Assembly (NCBI GenBank): GCA_900466605.1
Contig: UBMU01000012.1
Span: 248,001-312,000 of the forward strand
Length of the DNA: 64,000 bases
Source of the DNA: Hyphomicrobiales bacterium
GTDB taxonomy: Bacteria; Pseudomonadota; Alphaproteobacteria; Rhizobiales; Rhizobiaceae
Reading direction: 5' to 3'
Part shown: positions 37,380-46,054 of the stretch, one piece after another
How the letters are laid out: each line of letters begins with the position of its first letter
How positions within the stretch are numbered: position 1 is the stretch's first letter
Program-made: the position numbers and the translations under genes
Notes under the pieces: generated by a model
The model's database searches: none
Told to the model about the DNA's origin: nothing
Seen by the model: only the letters and a program-made list of their open reading frames with translations

Positions 37380-38390
37380 ATGGCGAGCTTCATCTTACGC
37401 CGGTTGACCGCGCTAATACCCGTCATGTGTATTGTGCTCGTTATAGTGTTTTCGCTCGTACGGTTCATTCCAGGAGATCCGGCCGTCACTCTGCTCGGGC
37501 CAGGAGCTACCGAGGCGCAGATCGAAGCGCTGCGTGCACAACTGGATCTCGATCAGTCATTTCCCATTCAGTTTCTAAACTACGTCGTCGGCCTACTGCA
37601 GGGAGATTTCGGCTTGTCGTTGAAGACGGGCCAGCCGGTCGCACACGAAATACTGATCCGTCTTCCGGCCACGATCGAGCTGTCGGTTCTGGCCGTCATT
37701 GTCGCTGTCATTGTCGGCATTCCGATCGGAGTTCTATCAGCGACCCGCCCCAATTCCGGGTTTGACCATCTTACCCGCATCGTATCTCTGGTTGGTGTGT
37801 CGATGCCCGCCTTTCTGCTGGCGCTGATCCTTCAACTAACCTTCGCTACCTATCTCGGATGGCTGCCGGTGTCTGGTCGCATGAGTTCATTCGTTGTCGC
37901 TGAGCCAGTCACTGGTTTTGCCATTCTTGATGGCATCATTACTGGTAATTGGGCCGCTGTGTGGAGTGCAATTCAGCACCTTATCCTGCCGACTGCCGTG
38001 CTTGCGGCGTTTCTGGCGGCAACACTTGGTCGCTTTGTGCGCAACACCATGCTCGAGGTAATGGGTGAGGACTTTATCCGCACTGCTAAGGCAAAAGGCT
38101 TGCGGCGCAGCGACGTGATCCTCAGTCACGGCCTGCGGAATTCATTGCTGCCGGCAATCACCGTAATCGGTCTGAAGTTTGCTGAAATGCTGGGCGGGGC
38201 CATCCTCACGGAAACCATATTCGCTTGGCCCGGTATCGGACGTTTCATGTTCGAAGCGATCAAGAACCGAGACTATCCGGTTATCCAGGGTACGACACTG
38301 GTATTTGCGCTGATGTTCGTTTTCACGTCGATCATTGTTGATATCCTCTACGGCTTTCTCGATCCACGCGTCCGCAAGAAAATGAAGTGA
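37380..38390 (+). CDS. Oligopeptide-type ABC importer, permease 1 (DppB-like)
   Basis: 336 aa from the ATG at 37380; a GTG at 37365 is an alternative. DppB-type N-terminal helix with the LVFSLVRFIPGDP pattern, then five further membrane segments and the EAA-like loop RTAKAKGLRRSDVILSHGLRN (about 225-250). It overlaps or abuts the second permease (stop at 38390). Works with DppC-like and the fused ATPase. Confidence 0.92.
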   Translation: MASFILRRLTALIPVMCIVLVIVFSLVRFIPGDPAVTLLGPGATEAQIEALRAQLDLDQSFPIQFLNYVVGLLQGDFGLSLKTGQPVAHEILIRLPATIELSVLAVIVAVIVGIPIGVLSATRPNSGFDHLTRIVSLVGVSMPAFLLALILQLTFATYLGWLPVSGRMSSFVVAEPVTGFAILDGIITGNWAAVWSAIQHLILPTAVLAAFLAATLGRFVRNTMLEVMGEDFIRTAKAKGLRRSDVILSHGLRNSLLPAITVIGLKFAEMLGGAILTETIFAWPGIGRFMFEAIKNRDYPVIQGTTLVFALMFVFTSIIVDILYGFLDPRVRKKMK

Positions 38391-38395
38391 GCGTG

Positions 38396-39235
38396 ATGTC
38401 AGAGTTTTTCAGCTTCCTGAGAAAGAATACGCTGGCGCTCGCAGGCAGCATCATTCTCGTGATTTTGGTGCTCGCCATTATCTTCGGACCGATGATCACG
38501 CCCTACTCGCCAACCAAGCTCGATGTGCTGCACAAGCTGGCTGCGCCGAGTGTTAGTCACTGGTTGGGCACCGACGCCTTCGGCCGCGACGTGTTCACCC
38601 GCATTATGTACGGCGGCCGCGCCACGCTTGCCATCGGTGCCGGCGTCGTTGCAATCGCCTTTGTCGTTGGTGTCTCTCTTGGGATGCTTGCCGGTTTTGC
38701 TGGTGGGTGGACCGACACCATTCTCATGCGCCTCGTCGATGCCATCCTGGCGTTTCCTTCCCTCGTCCTTGCCATAGCACTGGCTGCGGCCTTCGGTCCC
38801 AGCCTTGAGAACGCCATGCTCGCCGTTGCCATCACGCTGGCACCGCAATTTGCGCGCGTTGCTCGCGGCCAGGCACTCAGCATTTCCGTCAAGCCCTATG
38901 TTGAGGCGGCGATTTCGCTCGGCTTGCCGAAGCCCCGCATCCTGTTCCGGTATATCTTTGTTAACGGTCTTGGACCGCTGCTCGTGCAATCGACCTTGGC
39001 TCTTGGCAGCGCGATTTTGCAGACGGCCAGCCTCGGCTTCCTTGGCCTCGGCGCCCAACCTCCGATGGCCGAATGGGGTGCGGATGTGTCTACCAATCTT
39101 CAATTCGTTCGAAGCGCGCCGTGGGTTGCGCTTGCCCCCGGCACGGCGATCTTATTTGCCGTGCTATCTTTCAACCTGATAGGCGATTCCCTTGCGGACT
39201 GGTTCAATCCGCGTCGCCGCAGCGAAATTGACTGA
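38396..39235 (+). CDS. Oligopeptide-type ABC importer, permease 2 (DppC-like)
   Basis: 279 aa from the ATG at 38396; a GTG at 38387, overlapping the previous stop, is possible. Starts with the DppC-type N-terminal helix, then the conserved HWLGTDAFGRDVFTRIMYG block and the EAAISLGLPKPRILFRYIFVNGL coupling loop. Six membrane segments. Translationally linked to the first permease and followed after 8 bp by the leaderless binding-protein-like gene. Confidence 0.92.
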   Translation: MSEFFSFLRKNTLALAGSIILVILVLAIIFGPMITPYSPTKLDVLHKLAAPSVSHWLGTDAFGRDVFTRIMYGGRATLAIGAGVVAIAFVVGVSLGMLAGFAGGWTDTILMRLVDAILAFPSLVLAIALAAAFGPSLENAMLAVAITLAPQFARVARGQALSISVKPYVEAAISLGLPKPRILFRYIFVNGLGPLLVQSTLALGSAILQTASLGFLGLGAQPPMAEWGADVSTNLQFVRSAPWVALAPGTAILFAVLSFNLIGDSLADWFNPRRRSEID

Positions 39236-39243
39236 GGCCCGTA

Positions 39244-40629
39244 ATGTCGACACTGACCATCAGTCTCGAAAAGGTAGACTTCCTTCCGCCGCCGCGTGTC
39301 ACCGACGACACCAGCGTCCTGACGCTGAAGAACCTGGTGTTCGAACCGCTGCTGAAATGGGAGGACGGGAACGTCCTGCCTGCACTGTTTGCAAGTTGGA
39401 CCTATAGTGATGACGGCCGCGAATGGCGCTTTTTAATTCGCGAGGGGGCAACCTTCCATGACGGAATGCCCTGCGTTGCTCGCGATATTATCGGGTTCAT
39501 CGACGGCATTCTCGATGCGGTCGACACGTTTGGTATGAAATGGTCTTACGCCCGCTATCTGGCTGATGCCAAGATAAGCGCGGAAAATGACACCACGATC
39601 CTGGTGCGCAACAAGCACCCGATCGCCGACATACTCGATATCTTCACCGAGTTCTACATTTGCCGGTTTGCACCCGATGGTCAGCCCGTTCTGGGGACCG
39701 GTCCCTTCCGAGTCGTGGAGTTCGAGCCCAAAGCGCGCGCTGTTTTGGAACGGGTGTCTGGCAGTGATGAGCCGACGCGGGTCGTCGCCATCGCCGAACC
39801 GTCTGCAGACAAGCGCCTCGCGCTTTTAAGGGCTGGCGATGTCGACGCCGCCCTCAACCTCGAGAGAGTGGAGGGGAGGCTTGCATTCGACGCCAAATTC
39901 CAATGGGGAAGGGCGGTCAATACGCTGTCGGTCATGTACTATCTCAACTGCCAGGAGGGCATCTTCCGGGTTCCGAACGCCCGGCTCGCGGCCAATTACG
40001 CAGTCGATACCGCGCGGATCGCAGACGAGATCTTTCACGGCCTTGCAGTTCCATCTGCGAGCATCGTCAGCCCATTTCACCTCGGTATGGCGACTGCGGG
40101 CCTCTTGCCAATTGGCTATGATCCCGAAAAGGCGCGGGAGCTCTTGCGAGAGATCGGAGGCAGCAAGCGTATCAAACTGCGAACGCCGACCTTCATGCCG
40201 GAGCGAGCGCTGCAAGTGAGCCGCTTCGTTGCCGCAGCGCTAGACGCTGTCGGCTTCGAGGTCGAGATCGAGGTAGAGACGAACAGGCCCGAATACGCGC
40301 GCCAGATCGGGCGCAAGGAAATGGGCGATCTCGCCATCTTCGATTCGTCGCCGCACAGTACCTACCGGATCCTGAACGACAAGATTTCCAGTGCGACAAG
40401 GGCTGTCTGGTGGCAAGGCTATGATGATGCCGAGGCTGAGCGTCTGATCGCTGCCGCCAATAGCGCCGTCGAGCCTCACGCCCGCGAGCGTGCCTATGCC
40501 GCATGTTTGACCTATCTCAATGCCAACCCGCCTTGGCTTTATCTCGTGCATCCCGTCGACGTCTTCGCCGCAGGAAAAGAGATTGCTGGGCTTTCCATCG
40601 ATCACAAGGGCACCTTGATCATCGCCTGA
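39244..40629 (+). CDS. SBP_bac_5-like protein without a signal peptide
   Basis: 461 aa related to family-5 solute-binding proteins: LKNLVFEPLLKWEDG, FLIREGATFHDG, VLGTGPFRVVEFEP and VPNARLAANYAVD are clear family blocks. It starts directly at the fold (MSTLTISLEKVDFLPPP) with no signal peptide or lipobox, so it appears cytoplasmic. The DppC gene ends 8 bp upstream and no alternative upstream start would add a leader. Cytoplasmic relatives are known as sensory domains (SgrR), but there is no DNA-binding domain here. It could sense or sequester the imported ligand; function unknown. Confidence 0.8.
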   Translation: MSTLTISLEKVDFLPPPRVTDDTSVLTLKNLVFEPLLKWEDGNVLPALFASWTYSDDGREWRFLIREGATFHDGMPCVARDIIGFIDGILDAVDTFGMKWSYARYLADAKISAENDTTILVRNKHPIADILDIFTEFYICRFAPDGQPVLGTGPFRVVEFEPKARAVLERVSGSDEPTRVVAIAEPSADKRLALLRAGDVDAALNLERVEGRLAFDAKFQWGRAVNTLSVMYYLNCQEGIFRVPNARLAANYAVDTARIADEIFHGLAVPSASIVSPFHLGMATAGLLPIGYDPEKARELLREIGGSKRIKLRTPTFMPERALQVSRFVAAALDAVGFEVEIEVETNRPEYARQIGRKEMGDLAIFDSSPHSTYRILNDKISSATRAVWWQGYDDAEAERLIAAANSAVEPHARERAYAACLTYLNANPPWLYLVHPVDVFAAGKEIAGLSIDHKGTLIIA

Positions 40630-40638
40630 GGAGAGACA

Positions 40639-41022
40639 ATGAAAAACGACTATTCGATCACCTTTTTCTACTATGACGACATCCATACAGTGATCCCGTT
40701 CTACGAGGAGGTGCTAAAGTTCGAACTGGTGCTTGATCAGGGCCTCGCACGTATCTACCGCACCGCCGAGAATTGTTATTTTGGCATCGTCGATGGCAAT
40801 CGCGGTCATCTGAAGCATCAGGAGAAAAGCGCAGTTCTATTGACGATTGTTTCTCAGGATGTGGAAGGATGGCATGCGCGGCTAAAGGCTGCAGGTGTCG
40901 CTGGTCAATCCGAGATGTTGCGTGGCACCTTCTGCGAACACTTCTTCTTCGAGGATCCGGCGGGCTACGCAATCGAGATTCAACGGTTTCATAACCCGGA
41001 CGTCGCAAAGCTTTTTCAATGA
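40639..41022 (+). CDS. VOC-superfamily protein (glyoxalase/bleomycin-resistance fold)
   Basis: 127 aa with the two beta-alpha-beta-beta-beta modules of the VOC fold: FFYYDDIHTVIPFYEEVLKFEL at the start and FFEDPAGYAIEIQRF at the end. The terminal Glu of EIQ is a typical metal ligand; the other ligands are not obvious. Such proteins are small metal-dependent isomerases, lyases or dioxygenases. It lies 9 bp after the leaderless binding-protein gene and overlaps the next gene by 4 bp (ATGA). Confidence 0.85.
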   Translation: MKNDYSITFFYYDDIHTVIPFYEEVLKFELVLDQGLARIYRTAENCYFGIVDGNRGHLKHQEKSAVLLTIVSQDVEGWHARLKAAGVAGQSEMLRGTFCEHFFFEDPAGYAIEIQRFHNPDVAKLFQ

Positions 41023-43094
41023 ACAGTCATGACGATGCGCCATTTGTCGCCCCGCGGGAAAGGCTGCTTGCTGAAGCGCGCAAGTTTGGCAACGCACCTC
41101 TGCTTGCCCTGCCGGATGGTTCTGTAGCTGATCTGAAAACCGGCTATATCCCGCTTCTGGTCAATTTCACCTTCGAAGACAAGGCCGCCAAGGGTCTCCG
41201 AAAACTGCAGGACCAGGCCGAGCCCGAGCCCGCCGTTTATTTCACAGCACTCGAGATGGTAAGCGACCATGCGGCCGTGGTCCTGACGGGAGAAAGAGGA
41301 AGCGGGAAATCCAGTTTTGCTCGACATCTGGCGTTCAATTTGGCGAAGGGTGGGCCATCGATTGCTCCGCGCCCGGTGCCGCGTAACGACCTGGGCGCTG
41401 TGCACGACGAGCACTGGACACTTTCAAACGTGCTGCCGCTCTATTTGCAGATCGAGCCTTCTTGCAGCTTTTCTGACCTGATCAAGACTGCGCCGGGGGA
41501 GGGCAATGATGTAATTTCAGAGCTCGGACTTGCTGATGGCGATGCAACGCTGCTGCTGATCCTTGACGGGATCGAAGCCGCTGGAAACGACGGATTGCAG
41601 TTGTTGAATGACGCGCTGGCATTTCAGAAGCGTCACAGGCAGGTCAGGCTCCTGGCACTTGGCGAAGTCTCGGCCGTTAAAACCTGGCCACTTCCGGCCG
41701 ATTGCGTGCGTTTCGATCTCCAGCCGCTCCTTAAATCTCAGCGCCGCGCCGCGGCGACCCGTTTGGCGGGTCTCGATCTCGACGCAATCGGTGTCGCACT
41801 GGGGGATGCGGCAGCCAATCCGGCGCAGTTCGCCATGGCTATGATATCAGGTGACTCTGGCGACACGGCTGAAAATATCACCGACCGGTGGCTGTCCAAA
41901 GTGTCCGGCGATCCCAAAACTGGGGCGTTTGTCTGCGGACTGGCTTTTGATGCACTCAACGGAAGTCTTGACGACCCTACACTTTTTCCTGTCACCCGCA
42001 TCCGCCAATTGCTGGCCGCACGCCATCTCGCGTCGCAGCCTCCGGCTACTGCTGTCACCTCATTTCGCAAATTCCCTGAGCTATGGGCGCCGGTATTGCG
42101 TAGTCTTGCAGTACGGCTACCAGGCGTCGCTGCAGTCGATGCATTGGTCGAGGCCCTTCTGGCCGGCCACGGAAACGACGTGCTTCTCGGCGCACTTCTT
42201 GCCGCTGAAATACTGGTGGCGGAAGGTGCGCTACAAGACCGCATTGTTCCACACCTTCTTGAGATCATCGAGGGCGGTCTTCCCGCGCCACAACGCGAGC
42301 AGGCGGCGCGCATCTTGTCGCGCTGGGGCGATCCCAGAGATCTGCAAGCGCTTGCCCGCGTCCCCGCAGGAACATTTACTTTCGGCTCGAACACACATCC
42401 GAATTCGGCACCACCGAATGAGCTCACGATCGACGCGTTCCAGATCGGTATCTACCCGGTCACCAACGGCGATTATGGAGTTTTTGCCCGTGAAACGAAC
42501 CGCCTCTGGCGCAGCCCCGATGGGATGGCGCAGGACCGGCGGAACGCTCCCGCCACCGATCTGACGTGGCGCGACGCTCTTGCCTATTGCGACTGGTTGA
42601 CGCGGCGCTGGCGTTTTGAGAGCAGGATCTCGGCGGATGAAGAGGTCCGCCTTCCCACAGAGCCGGAGTGGGAGCGAGCCGCTCGTGGTGATATGGCTGA
42701 CATGGGTCCAGAGACGATTGTCTATCCCTGGGGAGCAGAATGGCTGAATGAGGCGGCCAACTCGGAAGAGAGCGGCTTCAACAACACTTGCGCCGTCGGT
42801 TTGTTTCCGAAGGGAAGGTCGCCCTACGGATGCTATGATATGGCGGGCCAGGTGTGGGAATGGGCAACCACACTATGGGGCGACGATATGGCGACGCCAC
42901 ATTACAAGTATCCGTATCTTAACGATGGCCGCGAAACGCTAGATGCGGGGCCGACCATTCGTCGCGTGCTGCGTGGAGGGTGTTTTTCAAGCGGCAAGCT
43001 AAAGGCCTGCAGTACCTATCGAGGCAGCCTTGAACCGGATGGTTTTTGGCGTGGCAATGGCTTTCGCATTGTCGTTGCCAAGGTTCACGGATGA
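41019..43094 (+). CDS. P-loop NTPase fused to a SUMF1 (formylglycine-generating-enzyme-like) domain
   Basis: 691 aa. The N-terminal half holds a STAND/NACHT-like NTPase: Walker A GERGSGKS (91-98) and a Walker B-like LLLILDGIE (178-186). A leucine/alanine-rich helical region (about 250-440) follows. The C-terminal part (about 448-690) is a SUMF1/FGE C-lectin-like fold: VPAGTFTFGS, PVTNGDYGVFA, LPTEPEWERAARG, GCYDMAGQVWEWA, RRVLRGGCFSS and GNGFRIV. Cysteines are present in the RGGC and KAC positions but do not match the spacing of the FGE copper-binding pair, so formylglycine-forming activity is doubtful. No sulfatase is encoded nearby. Last gene of the importer operon; function unknown. Confidence 0.82.
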   Translation: MNSHDDAPFVAPRERLLAEARKFGNAPLLALPDGSVADLKTGYIPLLVNFTFEDKAAKGLRKLQDQAEPEPAVYFTALEMVSDHAAVVLTGERGSGKSSFARHLAFNLAKGGPSIAPRPVPRNDLGAVHDEHWTLSNVLPLYLQIEPSCSFSDLIKTAPGEGNDVISELGLADGDATLLLILDGIEAAGNDGLQLLNDALAFQKRHRQVRLLALGEVSAVKTWPLPADCVRFDLQPLLKSQRRAAATRLAGLDLDAIGVALGDAAANPAQFAMAMISGDSGDTAENITDRWLSKVSGDPKTGAFVCGLAFDALNGSLDDPTLFPVTRIRQLLAARHLASQPPATAVTSFRKFPELWAPVLRSLAVRLPGVAAVDALVEALLAGHGNDVLLGALLAAEILVAEGALQDRIVPHLLEIIEGGLPAPQREQAARILSRWGDPRDLQALARVPAGTFTFGSNTHPNSAPPNELTIDAFQIGIYPVTNGDYGVFARETNRLWRSPDGMAQDRRNAPATDLTWRDALAYCDWLTRRWRFESRISADEEVRLPTEPEWERAARGDMADMGPETIVYPWGAEWLNEAANSEESGFNNTCAVGLFPKGRSPYGCYDMAGQVWEWATTLWGDDMATPHYKYPYLNDGRETLDAGPTIRRVLRGGCFSSGKLKACSTYRGSLEPDGFWRGNGFRIVVAKVHG

Positions 43095-43456
43095 GGTTGC
43101 CTTGGTTGGAGCAAACGGCTTTCCGTAGCGAATCTATGACGGGTTCAGCGCGGGACGCTTGAGATCAAAAAGCGAGCATGAGTAGTCCATGGGGCAGGCT
43201 TCGATCTTCGCGTTTGGGATTAACTCAACGCGCGGATCGACGTGCAGGTCTATCAGCAATAACCGCTAGGGCGGGTATCACCGCAGGAGGAAGGGGAAGG
43301 TAGAAGATGACTTGGCCCACTAGAGCGGGTTGTCGCATGGCCGCAATGCTGCATTCGACGATATTTGTCATTAACTGTACTGAAAAAGCACAGTTATTTT
43401 TAACCCCTCATTTGTAATTGCACCGTAGCGTGTCACGCAACCCAAGCGAGGATGGC
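43095..43456. other. Intergenic stretch
   Basis: 362 bp between the SUMF1 gene and the diguanylate cyclase/phosphodiesterase gene. It has a weak AACTGT...ACAGTT hairpin followed by TTTTTA near 43374-43402 that may terminate the importer operon, and an AT-rich segment just upstream of 43418 that may hold the next promoter. No gene is supported. Confidence 0.4.
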
Positions 43457-46054
43457 ATGCGCGGTCTCAATAACGATTTGGCCTATTTTTCAGGGCGAGA
43501 TTTCGTCCGACGGATCGTTTACCCCATGGCTGCGGTCATGGTCGTAGCGATCTTGGTCGTAATTACCGTCCTGGTCTTGTCGGCACGCCAGCAGAACGTT
43601 CTGGAAGTTGAGGCGTCTACCAGGCTTGCGACCACCGCGCTCCAAGTGAAAGCCCGCGAGGTTGGGCGGAACCTGCGCGACTATACGACCCGGCAGGACG
43701 CCTACAACAATCTTAGCCGGGCTACTGATAAGGAGTGGGCCGCCACGGACGGCAATATTGGCTCGAATATCTACAAAGACCTTGGATATGAACTGGCATT
43801 CGTCGTCCGTCCCGGGAACGTGACAAGCTACGCGCTGATTGACGGGCAGCCGAAAGAAATCGACGCGTTGGAAGTGATGCCGCGTGGCCTTCGCGATCTT
43901 TTAAACGTTGCCGCCATTCAGACCAACCCCACTACAAGCCTCATCAAATCAGGAAACGACATTTTTGTGGTGGCGGCGAATGGGATACTGCCACCAACCA
44001 TCGATCGAACTACTGTCAGGCCAAAAGACCTCACAATGCTGGTCTTCGCCGAACGACTGGACCAGCAGTTTCTTGATCGTATGGGACACGACTATCTCCT
44101 GTCGGATCTGAAGATTTCCCTCGACCGGGCACAGGATGCCGAAGCCTCGATTCCACTGCTGACGCAGGACCGTGTCTTTCTCGGTACAATTTCCTGGTCG
44201 CCACCGAAGCCGGGCTATCAGCTTCTTCGCTTCATTCTTCCTCCCCTTGGAATAGCTCTGGTGGTGCTTGCGGCATTGGCTGTGCTCGTCGTCAGAAACG
44301 CTCGCCGATCGACATTGGCTTTGGAAGCCTCGGCCAAGACAGTCGATGCTTATGCACAAACTCTCAAGGAGAGCGAGGGCAGGTTCAAGGACGTGGCCGA
44401 AGCATCCTCCGACTGGATTTGGGAAAGCGACAAGGATCTTAGGCTTGCTTATTTCTCGGCGCGCTTTACCGATGTGACAGGTCTGGCGGCATCACACATC
44501 CTTGGCAAAACCCTTGAGCAGTTTTTTTCCAGCGATACGGACTCCGATGGCTGGCGGCAACTGATTGACGGCACACACGAACATGCGTCCTTTCGCGATC
44601 TGCGCTGCAACTACTATGATGCCGGGGGTAATTCACGCATCTGTCGCCTGGCTGGGCGACCGATCCTTGCGCCATCTGGAGAGTTCTTGGGGTTCCGCGG
44701 CACTGCAACTGATATCACTGAGGAGGTTCAAGCGCAGGAACGTGCCACCCACCTCGCACATCACGATGCGCTCACTGGTCTGCCGAACCGAATGCTATTT
44801 CGGGAGCGCTTGAATATTGCCCTTGCCGCAACGGTCGACCAAGACCCCCGGGTTTCCATCATCTGCCTCGATCTCGATCATTTCAAAGAAGTGAATGACA
44901 CACTTGGACACGGGGCAGGCGATTTGCTGCTTCAGCAACTGTCGGCTCGTCTGATGGGATGCGTTCGGTTGCACGACACCGTTGCTCGCCTCGGTGGCGA
45001 TGAATTCGCCGTCATACAGGTCGGTGTCGTTCAGCCCCGGGATGCAGAGGAACTTAGCCGAAAATTGATCGACGTGGTACGCGCTCCCTTCGTTATCGAC
45101 GGACAGGACCTGCACGTAGGCGTAAGCATTGGCGTTGCGATTGCGGATTCCACTGAGACCAACCCCGAGCGACTGCTGAAGAATGCAGATATTGCCCTTT
45201 ATCGGGCCAAGCAGGGCGGGCGCGGGGTCTATCGAGTATTCGAAGCTCAGATGGACGCCGAACTGCAGCAACGCAGAGCATTGGAATATGACCTGCGCCA
45301 AGCGCTTCTTAAGAGCGAACTGGAAGTCCACTACCAGCCGCTGATTGACCTCGGAAAAAATCAGGTAGCCGCCGTCGAGGCCCTTGTCCGCTGGCGTCAC
45401 CCTGCTCGTGGCCTAGTCTCTCCCGCTGATTTCATTCCTCTTGCGGAGGAAACTGGCCTGATCGTCTCGATTGGCGAGTGGGTTCTGGAGACGGCCTGTC
45501 AGCAGGCGCTTGAATGGGACAACATTCGCGTGGCGGTAAACCTTTCGCCAGTTCAGTTCCGCAATAGAGAACTTGTCGAAACCGTTCGCCAAGTGTTGGC
45601 CCGCACCGGGCTCGAGCCCGAACGTCTTGAACTCGAGATCACGGAAAGCGTGCTGATCAACGACACGTCGTCCGCCCTGGAGATTTTGAGCGGGCTGAAG
45701 CGTCTAGGCGTCAAAATTGCCATGGATGATTTCGGAACCGGTTATTCCTCGCTTGGATATTTGAATTCATTCCCGTTCGACAAGATCAAGATCGACAAGT
45801 CCTTCATTGGCGACATGGAGACCAAGGACAAGTCGGGCGCGATTGTGAAATCGGTTATTGGTCTGGGACAAAGCTTGAAAATGATCACGACGGCCGAGGG
45901 CGTTGAGACGCCGGAGCAGGCTGAATTCCTCAAGCAGGAAGGTTGCGATCAGGTGCAGGGCTATTATTTCAGCAAGCCAGTGACGGCATTGGAACTCTCC
46001 GCATTTATCAAGAGATGGCGTGGCTCAGGCACTGACGGCGAAATCGCTGCGTGA
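43457..46054 (+). CDS. CHASE4-PAS-GGDEF-EAL cyclic-di-GMP enzyme
   Basis: 865 aa from the ATG at 43457 (GCGAGGATGGC upstream). Order: membrane segment (about 20-45), periplasmic CHASE4 sensor (about 55-250), second membrane segment (about 265-290), PAS/PAC (about 310-430), GGDEF (about 435-600), EAL (about 620-865). The diguanylate-cyclase motif GGDEF and its inhibitory RxxD (RLHD, five residues upstream) are intact. The EAL motif, DDFGTGYSSL, KIDKSFI and AEGVET blocks are intact too, so it may both make and degrade c-di-GMP. Inner membrane; monocistronic. Confidence 0.95.
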   Translation: MRGLNNDLAYFSGRDFVRRIVYPMAAVMVVAILVVITVLVLSARQQNVLEVEASTRLATTALQVKAREVGRNLRDYTTRQDAYNNLSRATDKEWAATDGNIGSNIYKDLGYELAFVVRPGNVTSYALIDGQPKEIDALEVMPRGLRDLLNVAAIQTNPTTSLIKSGNDIFVVAANGILPPTIDRTTVRPKDLTMLVFAERLDQQFLDRMGHDYLLSDLKISLDRAQDAEASIPLLTQDRVFLGTISWSPPKPGYQLLRFILPPLGIALVVLAALAVLVVRNARRSTLALEASAKTVDAYAQTLKESEGRFKDVAEASSDWIWESDKDLRLAYFSARFTDVTGLAASHILGKTLEQFFSSDTDSDGWRQLIDGTHEHASFRDLRCNYYDAGGNSRICRLAGRPILAPSGEFLGFRGTATDITEEVQAQERATHLAHHDALTGLPNRMLFRERLNIALAATVDQDPRVSIICLDLDHFKEVNDTLGHGAGDLLLQQLSARLMGCVRLHDTVARLGGDEFAVIQVGVVQPRDAEELSRKLIDVVRAPFVIDGQDLHVGVSIGVAIADSTETNPERLLKNADIALYRAKQGGRGVYRVFEAQMDAELQQRRALEYDLRQALLKSELEVHYQPLIDLGKNQVAAVEALVRWRHPARGLVSPADFIPLAEETGLIVSIGEWVLETACQQALEWDNIRVAVNLSPVQFRNRELVETVRQVLARTGLEPERLELEITESVLINDTSSALEILSGLKRLGVKIAMDDFGTGYSSLGYLNSFPFDKIKIDKSFIGDMETKDKSGAIVKSVIGLGQSLKMITTAEGVETPEQAEFLKQEGCDQVQGYYFSKPVTALELSAFIKRWRGSGTDGEIAA

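Noticed and set aside
42448..43090. Formylglycine-generating enzyme activity of the SUMF1 domain
   Set aside because: The cysteine pair spacing of true FGE is not matched and there is no sulfatase gene in the window.
41019..43094. NTPase-SUMF1 protein as an anti-phage defence gene or diversity-generating target
   Set aside because: No reverse transcriptase, template repeat, or other defence gene is near; it overlaps a metabolic operon. Kept as a fusion of unknown role.
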